A stretch of DNA of 64,000 nt from Listeria booriae (GCF_000766865.1 NZ_JNFA01000005.1:1-64000), one strand, 5' to 3'; positions 32,714 through 42,227 are shown, counted from the first letter of the stretch. Made by a program: numbers and translations. Notes: a model not told the origin generated them from the letters alone.

Positions 32714-33383
32714 CTTTATCACTCCCATTCCAATTTTCCCGTTTCAATCCCATGTCCCAAAACGCCAATTCCGCATAACTACTAATCCGAAAATCCCGCC
32801 GCATCTCCGTCAAAACCGCATCCGGCAACTGCTCCGCCACCTGGTCCAGCAAATCAATTTGGCGCTTCAATCCGTCCGCATACTCCGCACCCTGATAAAT
32901 CGCCAACCAATCCTGATACACAGGCTCCGGACTCACGCATCCCTGGTACGCCTCGCCAATCTCCCGATACAACCAATAACACGGCAGAATCCCCGCCAGC
33001 ACCCGTCCCAATTCCCGCGTCCCCGCCGTCCGGTACAAATGCGACGTATAATGATAAGCCGCCGGACTCGGTTCAATATCCACCAAATCCGCCTCCAAAA
33101 TCCCCACAAGCGGATAAAATTTTTCCCGCATCGCAAGCTCTGAAGCCTCCAAAGAAATCAGCGACTTACTCAAGTCCGTCATCGCCGCATTATCCTCCGC
33201 ACACACGATGCCAAGCGCGATCACCTTCACATAATGCGTTAAATAATAATGATCCTGCAGCAAATAATAACGAAAACTCGCCTTATCCAAACTCCCATCC
33301 ACCAACTGCTTCACAAACGGATGATCCTTACTTTTTTGCCAAACTTCCCGATTTTCCGCATATAATTTTTCCGAAAAACGCAT
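32691..33383 (-). CDS. tenA: Thiaminase II / aminopyrimidine aminohydrolase
   Basis: The 230-residue all-helical TenA releases HMP from amino-HMP formed when thiamine degrades, so feeding ThiD. The active-site Cys lies in [11 protein letters not shown], with conserved [10 protein letters not shown] near the start and EAYQGC. GGAGGA sits 9 nt before the ATG at 33383; the GTG at 33392 would be too close to it. It is first in the thiamine operon, behind a TPP riboswitch and its terminator, so expression is shut off by thiamine pyrophosphate. Confidence 0.95.
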   Translation of the reverse strand: MRFSEKLYAENREVWQKSKDHPFVKQLVDGSLDKASFRYYLLQDHYYLTHYVKVIALGIVCAEDNAAMTDLSKSLISLEASELAMREKFYPLVGILEADLVDIEPSPAAYHYTSHLYRTAGTRELGRVLAGILPCYWLYREIGEAYQGCVSPEPVYQDWLAIYQGAEYADGLKRQIDLLDQVAEQLPDAVLTEMRRDFRISSYAELAFWDMGLKRENWNGSDKDGELATY

Positions 33384-33411
33384 TTTTAGCACTCCTCCTT
33401 ATTTTTGCATC

Positions 33412-33458
33412 AAAAAAACGCCTTCCCTCGCGCCAGCATTAGCGTAAGAAAAGGCGTT
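33412..33458 (-). terminator. Intrinsic terminator of the TPP riboswitch expression platform
   Basis: On the minus strand AACGCCTT pairs with AAGGCGTT and is followed by a T run. It lies between aptamer and tenA, as expected for transcriptional control. Confidence 0.85.
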
Positions 33459-33483
33459 ATGATATGTAACATCAAGGTCCCCA

Positions 33484-33580
33484 ATACTTCCCTACGCGAG
33501 TGCTAACTCAACAGGTTCAAAGGGTCCATAGATTATATCTATATCTCGGTCTTAAGGAAGACTCCCCCAGTATACATTCA
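33484..33580 (-). ncRNA. TPP (thi-box) riboswitch aptamer
   Basis: Read on the minus strand the segment contains ACTGGGGGAGTC, GACCGAGA, GGACCCTTTGAACCTG and GCGTAGGGAAGT in the order of the thi-box consensus. The CUGAGA motif appears as CCGAGA, a common variant. It controls the tenA-thiMDE operon through the terminator at 33412. Confidence 0.95.
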
Positions 33581-33731
33581 GAACTCCGAAAAGTACCGAA
33601 TGCCATTATTCGTTTTTTCCTATCCAGTGTATCATAAATAAATCCGTTTCTCCAAAAATTACGCGTGACCTGACGCGAAAATGGGTATGGAGTGGTAAGG
33701 GGAAACGACGACATAGAGAGGATGAAGTCAA

Positions 33732-34196
33732 ATGACAATCTATCACAGGATTTTAGTTGGTGTGGACGGTTCTAATGAGTCGGAAGAAGCTCTAAAACGC
33801 GGTATCCAAATTGCCATAAAAGATGGCGCGACGCTAGGTATTGGCTTTGTAGCAGACGTTCGCCGCATTGCACCACTCATCGATTACGAACAAACTTATG
33901 CAAAAAAAGCCAAGGAGTACGGCAAAGGTCTTGTCGAGATTTACAAAAACGAGGCCGAAACTCTCGGAGTTAAAGATGTCGAAACGTTTGTGAAATTTGG
34001 AACGCCAAAAACAACTTTTGTGAAGAAGATTATTGGGAAATTCGAGCCTGATTTAGTGCTTGTTGGCTCTACAGGGCTAACGCCAACGGAAGAATTTCTT
34101 TTGGGTAGTGTGTCGAATTATGTTGCTGCGCACGCGCCTTGTGATGTCATTGTTGTGAAGGGAAAGAATTGGAAAGAACGACATAACGTAGATTAA
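33732..34196 (+). CDS. Universal stress protein, UspA family
   Basis: The 154-residue protein has the ATP-binding Usp motif GSTGLTPTEEFLLGSVSNYV near residues 115-135 and the start YHRILVGVDGSNESEEAL. Usp proteins of this size are cytosolic dimers induced by stress; several occur in Listeria. GAGGATGAAGTCAA precedes the ATG. It is monocistronic with a terminator behind it. No convincing sigma-B promoter was found upstream. Confidence 0.92.
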   Translation: MTIYHRILVGVDGSNESEEALKRGIQIAIKDGATLGIGFVADVRRIAPLIDYEQTYAKKAKEYGKGLVEIYKNEAETLGVKDVETFVKFGTPKTTFVKKIIGKFEPDLVLVGSTGLTPTEEFLLGSVSNYVAAHAPCDVIVVKGKNWKERHNVD

Positions 34197-34207
34197 TCTA
34201 GCCAAAG

Positions 34208-34235
34208 CCAAGTGGGACGCCTCGCTTGGTTTTCT
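34208..34235 (+). terminator. Terminator of the UspA gene
   Basis: CCAAGTG pairs with CGCTTGG (one G-U) followed by TTTTCTTT. Confidence 0.65.
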
Positions 34236-34298
34236 TTATGCCAAAAAAACTGCTATACTTACGGCATACATAGTTAGGAAAGAAGGTTCAGAACAAGG

Positions 34299-35243
34299 AT
34301 GCAAAAAGGGAAAACACCGGTGACGCTTTATTTATTGTTGGTTTTGGTTATGGCGAGTTGGGGACTTAATGTGACGGCGACGAAGATTTTGGTAGCGCAT
34401 TTCCCGCCGATTACGATGACGGCTTTTCGGATTTTTACGGCTGCGATTGTGGTCTTTATTTTTCTGATTGCGATTGGAAAATTTCGATTGCCGACGCGAC
34501 GGGAACTTGGTTATATTGTAGCGGGGAGCTTGTTTAATATTTTTATTCACCATTATTTTTTGGCGTCCGGACTGACGATGACTTCGGGAACGAACGGTGG
34601 ACTGATTTTGGGAATTGGGCCAGTCTTGACGGCAATTTTGGCGGTGATTTTCTTGCGAGAAGCAATTTCTGCTGGGCAATTGATTGGATTGGTCGCTGGA
34701 CTGCTCGGGGTTTCGATTGTTGTTTTGACTGGTGGACAAGGACTTTCGGGGATTTCTCTTGGCGATATTTACGTGTTCATCGCGATTTTGTCACAATGTT
34801 TTAGTTTTATTATTATTAAACGGATTGCGGGAACGCTTGATACGCGTTTGATGACAGCATACATGTTGCTGATTGGTTCGGTTTTGCTATTTTTCACGAG
34901 CTTGATAAAAGAACCCGATGGTCTTGCGCAGATGAGTGGGCATTCTGTTTCGATGTGGGCGCTATTCCTTGTGTCAGCAGTATGCGCGACGGCGTTTGGG
35001 AACTTGATTTACAATTTTGCTGTGGGGCAGATTGGGCCTTCGAAAACGGCGATTTTTATGAACTTGAATCCATTTTTCTCGCTTATTGGTGCGGCGCTTT
35101 TCTTAAATGAACAGATAAGTTGGATGCAGATTCTTGGATTTATTTTGATTATTATTGGGGTTGTGCTTGGTTCTGGAGCGCTAACGGAGCTATTGCGGAC
35201 GCGGAATAAAGTGCGGGACCCTGAGAAAATACTAGATGAGTAA
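34299..35243 (+). CDS. EamA-family (DMT) transporter
   Basis: The 314-residue protein has ten hydrophobic helices arranged as two EamA repeats (about 8-145 and 155-290). The first repeat shows WGLNVTATKILVAHFPPITMTAFRI and the second PSKTAIFMNLNPFFSLIGAALFLNEQISWMQILG, the conserved end of the EamA domain. Such proteins are drug/metabolite exporters, often for amino acids or nucleosides; the substrate is unknown. It has no genes co-directional with it and a bidirectional terminator behind it. Confidence 0.88.
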   Translation: MQKGKTPVTLYLLLVLVMASWGLNVTATKILVAHFPPITMTAFRIFTAAIVVFIFLIAIGKFRLPTRRELGYIVAGSLFNIFIHHYFLASGLTMTSGTNGGLILGIGPVLTAILAVIFLREAISAGQLIGLVAGLLGVSIVVLTGGQGLSGISLGDIYVFIAILSQCFSFIIIKRIAGTLDTRLMTAYMLLIGSVLLFFTSLIKEPDGLAQMSGHSVSMWALFLVSAVCATAFGNLIYNFAVGQIGPSKTAIFMNLNPFFSLIGAALFLNEQISWMQILGFILIIIGVVLGSGALTELLRTRNKVRDPEKILDE

Positions 35244-35256
35244 TTATTTCCCCACA

Positions 35257-35298
35257 AAAAGACTGATACATTAGCATTTACACGTATCAGTCTTTTCT
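35257..35298. terminator. Bidirectional terminator between EamA and Ig-repeat protein genes
   Basis: AAAAGACTGATAC pairs perfectly with GTATCAGTCTTTT between convergent genes; T runs arise on both strands. Confidence 0.85.
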
Positions 35299-35314
35299 AT
35301 TAGCTTGTTTCCGA

Positions 35315-37783
35315 CTACGGTTGAATCGTTACTTTTGTTTCCTCACTTCTACTTCCATTCGCATTATGCGCTCGAACACTAAAGCTTTCTCCAACATTTT
35401 GGAACGCGTTGAGGCCTGCAACATAGATTCTAAATGTTCCATTCTCGTAAACTTGTCCGTAACGAAGCAATGTTCCTGATTTATCGCTTACACTGACTCC
35501 CGTTACACCTTGTGACACGGTTCCATTAATATAGGATTGACCAGCACGGAAAGGTGATACTACTGGCGCTTCAATAAATTTAGTACTTCCAACTGCAACT
35601 TCGCTATAAAAATTGTGGGCATCTTGAGTCACAACTTCAAATTGCGCACCAATTTCTTTTAACGCTGTTATATCATTAGTATAGATACGGAAAGTCCCAT
35701 CTGCAGCGATAGTTCCAATTCTGACATTTCTTCCATCAATACGTAGAAGTACTTTCGCTGCGTTCGGTGCTACTCTCCCTGTCATGTAGCTATCTGTTAC
35801 ATAATAATCGACAATTGTCGGTGCAGCGCTCAGCACTCCTGGATGAATAATTCCCTGTACAGCTTCGCTTATTGCACCACTAGCAGTTGTCGCTCTTACA
35901 CTAAAAGTATCCCCAACGACTCGTAATGCAGGTAAATTAGTCGCTAGAATTTTGAAAGTTCCATCGGCTTCGATTTGTCCATTGCGAAGTAATAACCCAG
36001 CTTTATCATATAGGGATATACGAGTTATATCAGTTCCTACATGCCCTGTAATGTGTCCTTCCCCGAATTTATATGTGGCTAACGTTGGCTCAGGTACTTC
36101 TTTTACAGTCCCTGTTGCAACTTCACCATCTTTTCCATTACTATCTTGAGCAACGAATTCAAAAGTAGCTCCTGGTGTTTTTAGTGCAGGTAAATCGTTC
36201 ACATAAAATCTGAGTGTTTGGTTTGGTGCTGTTACATCCATCGTTCTAATAATTTTACCATCAATACGCAGCATAACTTTCTTAGCTCTCTCTGGTGCTT
36301 TTACTGTCAGATAGGTTGCTCCCACATAGTGTGTAGAAATAGTTGGTGCCTTTAATTGCGCGCTTCCAACTATTATGTTCACAACTTCACTTTCATCACC
36401 ATCTTTTGATTGTGTAATGGAAAGTCCTGTTCCTTCTTCTTGTTTTGCGATGTTGACAGTGAAGTCACCAGTACTCGTCACTTGGGCAGTTCCAATTTCT
36501 ACGCCTTGCGCTTTTACACTAATTGTCGCTTCTGGGCTTCCCTTACCTGTTAGTGACGTGCTCTCCGTCGTTACATCGCTGATTTCACTTACTTTATCTA
36601 AACCTTTTGCAACTGTAATTTCTGTAGCAACACTAGTTGTACCTTTTCTAGATTGCGTGATAGAAAGCTTGCTTCCCTCTGTTTGTTTAGGAATTGTTAT
36701 TTCAAAATCACCATTTTCATCGACCGCGCCTGTTCCGATTTCTTTATTGCTTTCCTTCACAGAAACCGTTGCTCCTACAGTGCCTTTTCCTTTTACTTTC
36801 GTGCTATTGGTTGTTACGGAACTAACTTGCTCTAATTTGCTCAAACTAACTGTATAGGAAGTGCTTTCTTTCATCTTATCAAATAGCGTTGCCTTAGCTA
36901 CTAGTTTATCACCGCCTAGCAGTGGCTGCACAGTAGCACTCCAATTACCAAATTTGTCGGCAGTCGCAGTTCCAATTTTTACGTTGTCATTCCATAATTC
37001 CACATTGGCCCCACCTGCAGACATTCCAGAAACTGTTGTACTACCATTTTCTGGATCAGATGTGATTGTTGGATTTATCGCAGCTTCTATAGGAATAGCA
37101 TCTCTGCTTGCTGTGCTCCCCCCTAAAGTGGCTCTAACTGTGATGTATTTTCCTTCTCTCAATGGCGCCAAAAGATTCACAGTCCACTTTCCTGTTGACG
37201 GGACCTTTGCATAACCTAAATTTGTACCCCATTCTGAATCTCTAATTTCAATCTCAGATTGCGGATCTGCGGTTCCAGTAAGAACACTAACTCCCTCTCT
37301 TACTTCTGTTTCGACTATTGGTTTCATAAACGCAGCACTAACAGTATATGTTTGTGTAAGCCTATGTCCATCTCTAAAGTTTGCATTGACTGTCATAACT
37401 TCTCCTTGTTGAAGTGTATAACCAATAGCAAATGTTCCCATAAAACCACCTGTTTGATTAACAGTTGCGGTGAAAAGAGTTCTACCACCTACCTGAACAG
37501 ATACAGTTGATCCCCCAACCCCAGCAGGATCTCCAAACATGCCAAGTGAACCGTCAATTGTTCTGTCACCCGCTCTTGGTAAGGGGTAAAGAGAAATATA
37601 ATGGTTAAAACCTAGCGGAGATATTGTGTTCTCAGTTAGCAGATTTTGGGGAATTGGATTCATGCTTTCTAATACCATGGATGCTTTAGCAGTTGATGGT
37701 TCCAAACTCAATGTTCCTCCAAGCAAGCACACACATGTTCCTGCTAAAAATGTTGTTGCCATAACTTTGAATTTTAATTTCAT
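35315..37783 (-). CDS. Large secreted protein with bacterial Ig-like repeats
   Basis: The 822-residue protein has a signal peptide (residues 1-34, ending TAKAS) and no membrane anchor, LPXTG, GW or SH3 wall-binding module that I can see. After an N-terminal region of about 60 residues there are about nine Ig-like units. Three near 240-480 are bacterial Ig repeats of about 80 residues (VSSVTTNSTKVKGKGTVGATVSVKESNKEIGTGAVDENGDFEI and the following STSLTGKGSPEATISVKAQGVEIGTAQV). Four at the C-terminus share YYVTDSYMTGRVAPNAAKVLLRIDG-like strands and DGTFRIYTND. Listeria and Bacillales carry many such proteins, some linked to adhesion; the ligand is unknown. GGGAGAATAATTAACC precedes the ATG. A cre site lies about 210 bp upstream. 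Confidence 0.85.
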   Translation of the reverse strand: MKLKFKVMATTFLAGTCVCLLGGTLSLEPSTAKASMVLESMNPIPQNLLTENTISPLGFNHYISLYPLPRAGDRTIDGSLGMFGDPAGVGGSTVSVQVGGRTLFTATVNQTGGFMGTFAIGYTLQQGEVMTVNANFRDGHRLTQTYTVSAAFMKPIVETEVREGVSVLTGTADPQSEIEIRDSEWGTNLGYAKVPSTGKWTVNLLAPLREGKYITVRATLGGSTASRDAIPIEAAINPTITSDPENGSTTVSGMSAGGANVELWNDNVKIGTATADKFGNWSATVQPLLGGDKLVAKATLFDKMKESTSYTVSLSKLEQVSSVTTNSTKVKGKGTVGATVSVKESNKEIGTGAVDENGDFEITIPKQTEGSKLSITQSRKGTTSVATEITVAKGLDKVSEISDVTTESTSLTGKGSPEATISVKAQGVEIGTAQVTSTGDFTVNIAKQEEGTGLSITQSKDGDESEVVNIIVGSAQLKAPTISTHYVGATYLTVKAPERAKKVMLRIDGKIIRTMDVTAPNQTLRFYVNDLPALKTPGATFEFVAQDSNGKDGEVATGTVKEVPEPTLATYKFGEGHITGHVGTDITRISLYDKAGLLLRNGQIEADGTFKILATNLPALRVVGDTFSVRATTASGAISEAVQGIIHPGVLSAAPTIVDYYVTDSYMTGRVAPNAAKVLLRIDGRNVRIGTIAADGTFRIYTNDITALKEIGAQFEVVTQDAHNFYSEVAVGSTKFIEAPVVSPFRAGQSYINGTVSQGVTGVSVSDKSGTLLRYGQVYENGTFRIYVAGLNAFQNVGESFSVRAHNANGSRSEETKVTIQP

Positions 37784-37992
37784 GGTTAATTATTCTCCCT
37801 TAATAATTTATTTTAGACGGAATATTCAGATATAACATTGTATACTCATTCCATAAGAATCACCTACCGAATTTCAAGAATTTAGAACTTTGAATTTTCC
37901 CTAAATCCAAGTATCCTATAATATTAGTATACGAAAACATAGGGCATATGTATGTAGACAAAATTAGAATTAATTTTGTCCTTCTGAGTGAT

Positions 37993-38006
37993 AGAAAGCG
38001 TTTTCA
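37993..38006. promoter_or_regulatory. cre site (CcpA) upstream of the Ig-repeat secreted protein
   Basis: AGAAAGCGTTTTCA matches 13 of 14 consensus positions. It is the only strong cre site in the window next to a surface-type protein rather than a catabolic gene. Confidence 0.55.
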
Positions 38007-38021
38007 TTTCGGATAGGTGAC

Positions 38022-38058
38022 AAAAAGCGATCCCTTAAGCTCATACAGGACCGCTTCC
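38022..38058 (-). terminator. Terminator of the glycosyltransferase operon
   Basis: On the minus strand AAGCGGTCC pairs with GGGATCGCTT and TTTTG follows. Confidence 0.7.
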
Positions 38059-38063
38059 TTTGT

Positions 38064-39023
38064 CTATCTGACATCATAAGAATCTTTTTCGACAATAAAT
38101 CTTGGACGATGTTTCACCTCAGAATAAATACGTCCGATATACTCACCAACCACGCCGAGGCTCACCATTTGCACGCCGCCAATAACCCAAATCGAAAGCA
38201 TTAGCGATGACCAACCCGTTTCCGCGGTGCCCGAGAGATGTTGCACAAATGTATAAATACCAATAATAATCGCGATCACAAACATTAAGCCGCCAAGTCC
38301 TGTCACCAAACGAATCGGCGCAACACTGAACGAAGTTAGGCCATCTGCTGCAAAGGCTAGCATTTTCTTCAATGGATATTTCGATTCACCGGCAAAACGT
38401 TCTTTTCGGTGATAATATACTTTTTCAGACTTAAAACCTATCAATGGAACAATCCCTCGCAAGAAAATATTGTTTTCTGGGAACAAATTCATTTCTTGTA
38501 GCGCCATACTTCCTAGCAGACGATAATCCGCGTGATCTGGAATTAAGTGAATCCCGAATTTCCCCATCATACTATAGAATAAATGCGCCGAACTCCGCTT
38601 GAAACGGGTATCTGTTTTACGTTCGTCACGAATCCCGTACACAACCTCGTAACCTTCGCGATATTTCTCTACAAAATCAGGAATCACATTCACATCGTCC
38701 TGCAAATCCGAATCAATCGAAATAATGCAATCCGCGCGGCCTTCTGCTGTCTTCATACCTGCCAAAAGCGCATTTTGATGGCCAAAATTACGACTCAACT
38801 TCACGCCATTAATGTGTGGCTGCTGTTCTGAGGCCGCCGCAATAATTTCCCAAGTACGATCTTTGCTCCCGTCATCAACAAACAGCAAATCACTCGCTTC
38901 TTGAATCATCATTTTCTCTTTCATATCTTGCAAAATCGTACCTAATTGATTCATCGTCTCCGCCAAAACTTCTTCTTCGTTGTAGCAAGGAACGATAATT
39001 GTTAATAATGGCTTTTCTCTCAT
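38064..39023 (-). CDS. Undecaprenyl-phosphate glycosyltransferase, GT2 (GtrB/CsbB/YkoT type)
   Basis: The 319-residue protein has a GT2 catalytic domain (TIIVPCYNEEEV, FVDDGSKDRTWE, SIDSDLQDD with the DXD-type motif) and two C-terminal membrane helices (about 235-260 and 270-295). This is the plan of polyprenyl-phosphate sugar transferases that load glucose or GlcNAc onto undecaprenyl phosphate for glycosylation of wall polymers outside the cell. The ATG at 39023 with GGGGTGACTCGGAA upstream is the start. It follows the polytopic protein gene by 13 bp, forming a two-gene operon like B. subtilis ykoT-ykoS. Confidence 0.9.
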   Translation of the reverse strand: MREKPLLTIIVPCYNEEEVLAETMNQLGTILQDMKEKMMIQEASDLLFVDDGSKDRTWEIIAAASEQQPHINGVKLSRNFGHQNALLAGMKTAEGRADCIISIDSDLQDDVNVIPDFVEKYREGYEVVYGIRDERKTDTRFKRSSAHLFYSMMGKFGIHLIPDHADYRLLGSMALQEMNLFPENNIFLRGIVPLIGFKSEKVYYHRKERFAGESKYPLKKMLAFAADGLTSFSVAPIRLVTGLGGLMFVIAIIIGIYTFVQHLSGTAETGWSSLMLSIWVIGGVQMVSLGVVGEYIGRIYSEVKHRPRFIVEKDSYDVR

Positions 39024-39036
39024 TTCCGAGTCACCC

Positions 39037-40719
39037 CTACTCTGCTTTGTATAAATAAATTTTCCACGCGGCTTGTTTATCGTCAAATACTTTTTCTAAA
39101 TGAAGGTGGTTGGCTGCCGCATTATCAATCGGAAGCGCTGAGAAAATATATTCTCCACCCATATCTTTAAAGGCCTGCGTGTTCAATTCCAAATTCTTGA
39201 TGTGTTTCGTCGAATTTTTGTCGAATAAATAATTTTTCCCAAGTTCTGCGACAAAAATATAAACACGATTGCCCCAACCATCATAATATTCTCGTAAAGT
39301 CGGACTTTTGGCGAGTTCCGGCGCGATAATTTCACGGAATTTCGCTTTGTAGCTCAGCGGATAAGAATTGACATACCCATCCAACGTGTAAAATCCATTT
39401 TCCTGCGAAATCGAAGGATGAATACCGATACTTGCCACTCGATAATCCTTTTGTGGCTTGCCAATATAGTCTTTTATCTGCTGAAATTCATCTTTTGCGT
39501 AAAATTGATTGATCGATGGCGTCCCTGCCTCGCGGTACAGAATTTCCGCATTGTTCGCGAATGTCACGCCAATTTGCAGTACCAAACCGATAATCGCGAG
39601 CTTTTTCCAGCCTCCGCCCTTCTTCGCAAAATAAACGAGCGCCAGCGCAAATAGTCCGTAGTAAATGAACGGCTGCAAGAAATGGAACCGTGAGAAGTTG
39701 AAGGAACGCATAATCGAAATCTGTTCTTTTACTGGATTCCAAGCGCCCCACCACCAAAATGCGTACCAAACCGATAACGCGAAATTCAGCGCTAACAGCC
39801 ATAAAAATAGTTTTTGTCCGCGCCAATCTTTCTTCACTAACATGACGATGAGCGCTAGCAAAATGACCGGCAACACAACATATGTAGCTAATGACTGGTC
39901 ATGCGTATGGCCAATCGTGAAATTCTTAAATGTTAACCGAATGGAGTCTAAAAAACTATTACTCGGCAAGCTGAACGCGCTTCGCGAATCCGGCTCATTT
40001 GATTGAAAGAACATCTGCGAAATGAAGCGGTAATTCACGATACAATAAAGCACCGACATGTATGCCATGCTCCCGAAAAACCGCCAATTCCAGCCACGTT
40101 TTTTCACAATATCGTATACCCAAATACACGCAACGAGGAATAAGAAGAAACAAAAACCTAAAATAAGACTTGAATAAAACGGTAACAGCGTCAAAATCAG
40201 CCAGTTCCAAATACTCTTTTTCCCTTTTCGGATATTTAGAAACGCCCATAACGCGAGCGGCATTCCGAGCGTACTAAGCATTCCCGACGGCCAAAACGGC
40301 GTCAACGCAAACGCGAGCGCTACAAAAATCGTAATATATTTCTGTTTCGGATCTTTAATCACGTAATCCCGAAGCCACAGGCGCATCCCGATAAACGCGA
40401 AAACACGAGTAATCAACTGACTTACCGCAAAAGCAAGCGGCGTCGGAAAAATGGCATACAACCACACAATCCCAACAAACTGTGAATCAAACGCATCTCG
40501 TGGCGCAAATCCATCCAACATCTGTGGAATATTCGTACCCGTTTTTGCCAAGTAGTTCCCGCTATTTAGCAAAACCCGATACCACGTCATATTAGAATCC
40601 AAATTATCATGAATCCGAATATGACTATTTCCTCCCAAAATAAACAATGGCGCTACAAAAACCAATAATAACAGCACCGCAATACATTCTTGCTTTCTTT
40701 CTAATACCCAACTTTTCAT
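39037..40719 (-). CDS. Polytopic membrane protein of the DUF6044/YkoS type (GT-C-like partner)
   Basis: The 560-residue protein has about 12 hydrophobic segments up to residue 420 and an outer C-terminal domain of about 150 residues. An acidic/His motif GNSHIRIHDNLDSNMTWY in the first external loop is the position of catalytic carboxylates in GT-C enzymes. With the GT2 protein it would form a three-component glycosylation system in which the lipid-linked sugar is transferred to lipoteichoic acid, teichoic acid or another surface polymer. GAGGTGAATGT precedes the ATG. The acceptor is not shown by context. Confidence 0.82.
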   Translation of the reverse strand: MKSWVLERKQECIAVLLLLVFVAPLFILGGNSHIRIHDNLDSNMTWYRVLLNSGNYLAKTGTNIPQMLDGFAPRDAFDSQFVGIVWLYAIFPTPLAFAVSQLITRVFAFIGMRLWLRDYVIKDPKQKYITIFVALAFALTPFWPSGMLSTLGMPLALWAFLNIRKGKKSIWNWLILTLLPFYSSLILGFCFFLFLVACIWVYDIVKKRGWNWRFFGSMAYMSVLYCIVNYRFISQMFFQSNEPDSRSAFSLPSNSFLDSIRLTFKNFTIGHTHDQSLATYVVLPVILLALIVMLVKKDWRGQKLFLWLLALNFALSVWYAFWWWGAWNPVKEQISIMRSFNFSRFHFLQPFIYYGLFALALVYFAKKGGGWKKLAIIGLVLQIGVTFANNAEILYREAGTPSINQFYAKDEFQQIKDYIGKPQKDYRVASIGIHPSISQENGFYTLDGYVNSYPLSYKAKFREIIAPELAKSPTLREYYDGWGNRVYIFVAELGKNYLFDKNSTKHIKNLELNTQAFKDMGGEYIFSALPIDNAAANHLHLEKVFDDKQAAWKIYLYKAE

Positions 40720-40867
40720 ACATTCACCTCATAAATCTACTTGTCGATGCTTTCCATTATAGCAATACTTTACAGAACATCCAAAGAATTCACCGAAAAT
40801 AAATCAGAACTTTGCAAAATTCCTAAAAACAAGGTATTCTAGTCACGTAGGAATAGGAGGAGAAAAC

Positions 40868-41599
40868 ATGAAAATTATCCGTACAAAAACTTACGATGAA
40901 ATGTCTCAAAAAGCATATGAACTCGTAAAAGATGTGATTGCATCAAAAGAAAACCCAGTTATCAACACAACAACTGGCGCAAGCTATGACGGTATGTTCG
41001 AAAAACTCGTAGAAGGCATCAATAATGACGAAGTAGACATCGAAAAAGTGTTTATGATGAACTTAGATGAATTTATCGCGCCTCGCGAGCAATCGTTCAC
41101 GGTATACAATTATATGCATCAGAAATTCTATGACCAAATTAAGAAACAACCGAAAGAAATTGCCCTTTTAGACGGTAGTTTAGCTAGTTTTGATGAAGAA
41201 ATCGCTCGTTATAATAAAATTTTGCAAGCCAATAAACGTGATTTACAAATTCTCGGTCTTGGTGTAAACGCTCACCTTGGCGCGAATGAACCTGGAACGC
41301 CTTTTGACGCGCGGTTATTTTTAGCGGACAGCGACGATTCCACGATTAACAGTACTATGCTTTATTACAAGGTATCACGCGAAGAAGCGCCGGAACAGAT
41401 GCTGACGCTCGGTTTAGCCGATATGATGGAAGCAGAGCAAATTCTCGTAACTGCCTCTGGAACCCGCAAAGCTGAGGCTGTGAAGGCAACGCTCGAAGGT
41501 CCGATAACGATTGACTGCCCAGCATCCATTTTGCAAAACCATCCGAATGTTGTTTTTATCATTGACGAAGAAGCAGGATCATTACTTACTAAATACTAA
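40868..41599 (+). CDS. NagB/RpiA-family sugar-phosphate isomerase/deaminase-like protein, divergent
   Basis: The 243-residue protein follows the glucosamine-6-phosphate deaminase plan: MMNLDEF (catalytic Asp region) and GLGVNAHLGANEPG in place of the NagB motif GxGxNGHIGFNEP. The catalytic His and Glu are kept but Gly-to-Ala and Phe-to-Ala changes suggest altered substrate fit. It is monocistronic or followed at 17 bp by the GNAT gene. It might act on glucosamine or galactosamine 6-phosphate; the second NagB-like protein at 45.4 kb is closer to the classical motif. AGGAGG precedes the ATG. Confidence 0.82.
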   Translation: MKIIRTKTYDEMSQKAYELVKDVIASKENPVINTTTGASYDGMFEKLVEGINNDEVDIEKVFMMNLDEFIAPREQSFTVYNYMHQKFYDQIKKQPKEIALLDGSLASFDEEIARYNKILQANKRDLQILGLGVNAHLGANEPGTPFDARLFLADSDDSTINSTMLYYKVSREEAPEQMLTLGLADMMEAEQILVTASGTRKAEAVKATLEGPITIDCPASILQNHPNVVFIIDEEAGSLLTKY

Positions 41600-41616
41600 G
41601 AGTAAGGGGTGAAAAT

Positions 41617-42114
41617 ATGGAATTAAGGCTTTTAACACTAAAAGATGTTGAAAAATATGTGCAGATTAGGCTTCAAGCATTACAAGAAAGCCCTGCATCG
41701 TTCGCCTCAAGCTTTGAAGAAGAAAAGTACACCGCCTTACAAAAATACGAAATCCGCTTCCAATCACCATATTCACTAACGTTTGGTGCCTTTTTATCAG
41801 GACAGCTCGTAGGCGTCGTGACCTTGATTCGTGAAGATCGCCTCAAAACTCGGCATCGCGCGAATATCGTGGCCATGTATGTCTTACCTGATTTCCGTGG
41901 CAGTGGCGTCGGCAAAGCGTTGATTGAAACCGCGATTGAACAGGCAAAACAGCTAGAAGGCGTGGAGCAGATTTACTTATCTGTCGTTAGCGCGAACAGT
42001 CCGGCCCGCAATTTATACATTTCACTTGGATTCCAAGTTTTCAGCCTTGAAAAACGGGCGCTGAAGATTAATAATGTGTATTTTGATGAGGAGCATATGG
42101 TTTTGTTTTTATAA
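41617..42114 (+). CDS. GNAT-family N-acetyltransferase
   Basis: The 165-residue protein has the GNAT fold: an N-terminal substrate arm (TLKDVEKYVQIRLQALQESP), motif A with acetyl-CoA loop YVLPDFRGSGVGKALIETAI near residue 90, and motif B SVVSANSPARNLYISLGFQ. It is close in form to the YesJ/RimI-type acetyltransferases with unknown acceptor. AAGGGGTGAAAAT precedes the ATG. It is 17 bp after the NagB-like gene, so they are likely one transcript ended by the terminator at 42125. Confidence 0.9.
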   Translation: MELRLLTLKDVEKYVQIRLQALQESPASFASSFEEEKYTALQKYEIRFQSPYSLTFGAFLSGQLVGVVTLIREDRLKTRHRANIVAMYVLPDFRGSGVGKALIETAIEQAKQLEGVEQIYLSVVSANSPARNLYISLGFQVFSLEKRALKINNVYFDEEHMVLFL

Positions 42115-42124
42115 AGAAAGTCAT

Positions 42125-42152
42125 GCGTCGATTTTATAATCGGCGCTTTTTT
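42125..42152 (+). terminator. Terminator after the GNAT gene
   Basis: GCGTCGAT pairs with ATCGGCGC (one G-U), followed by six T. Confidence 0.8.
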
Positions 42153-42227
42153 AACAATATTTATTTATTGATAAACGATAAATATGATGCTATAATCAAT
42201 ACATACAAAACCAAACGAGGTGTTTTT

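Larger units (their letters stand above)
37784..38063. other. 280-bp intergenic region with cre site
   Basis: It should carry the promoter for the Ig-repeat protein (GTATACAATG and GTATACTAATATTATAGG are -10-like on the minus strand) and the terminator of the glycosyltransferase operon at its right end. Confidence 0.5.

Noticed and set aside
33640-33700. GGGTAT upstream of the UspA gene as a sigma-B promoter
   Set aside because: The only GTTT-like -35 candidate is about 31 bp away, far from the 13-15 bp spacing required.
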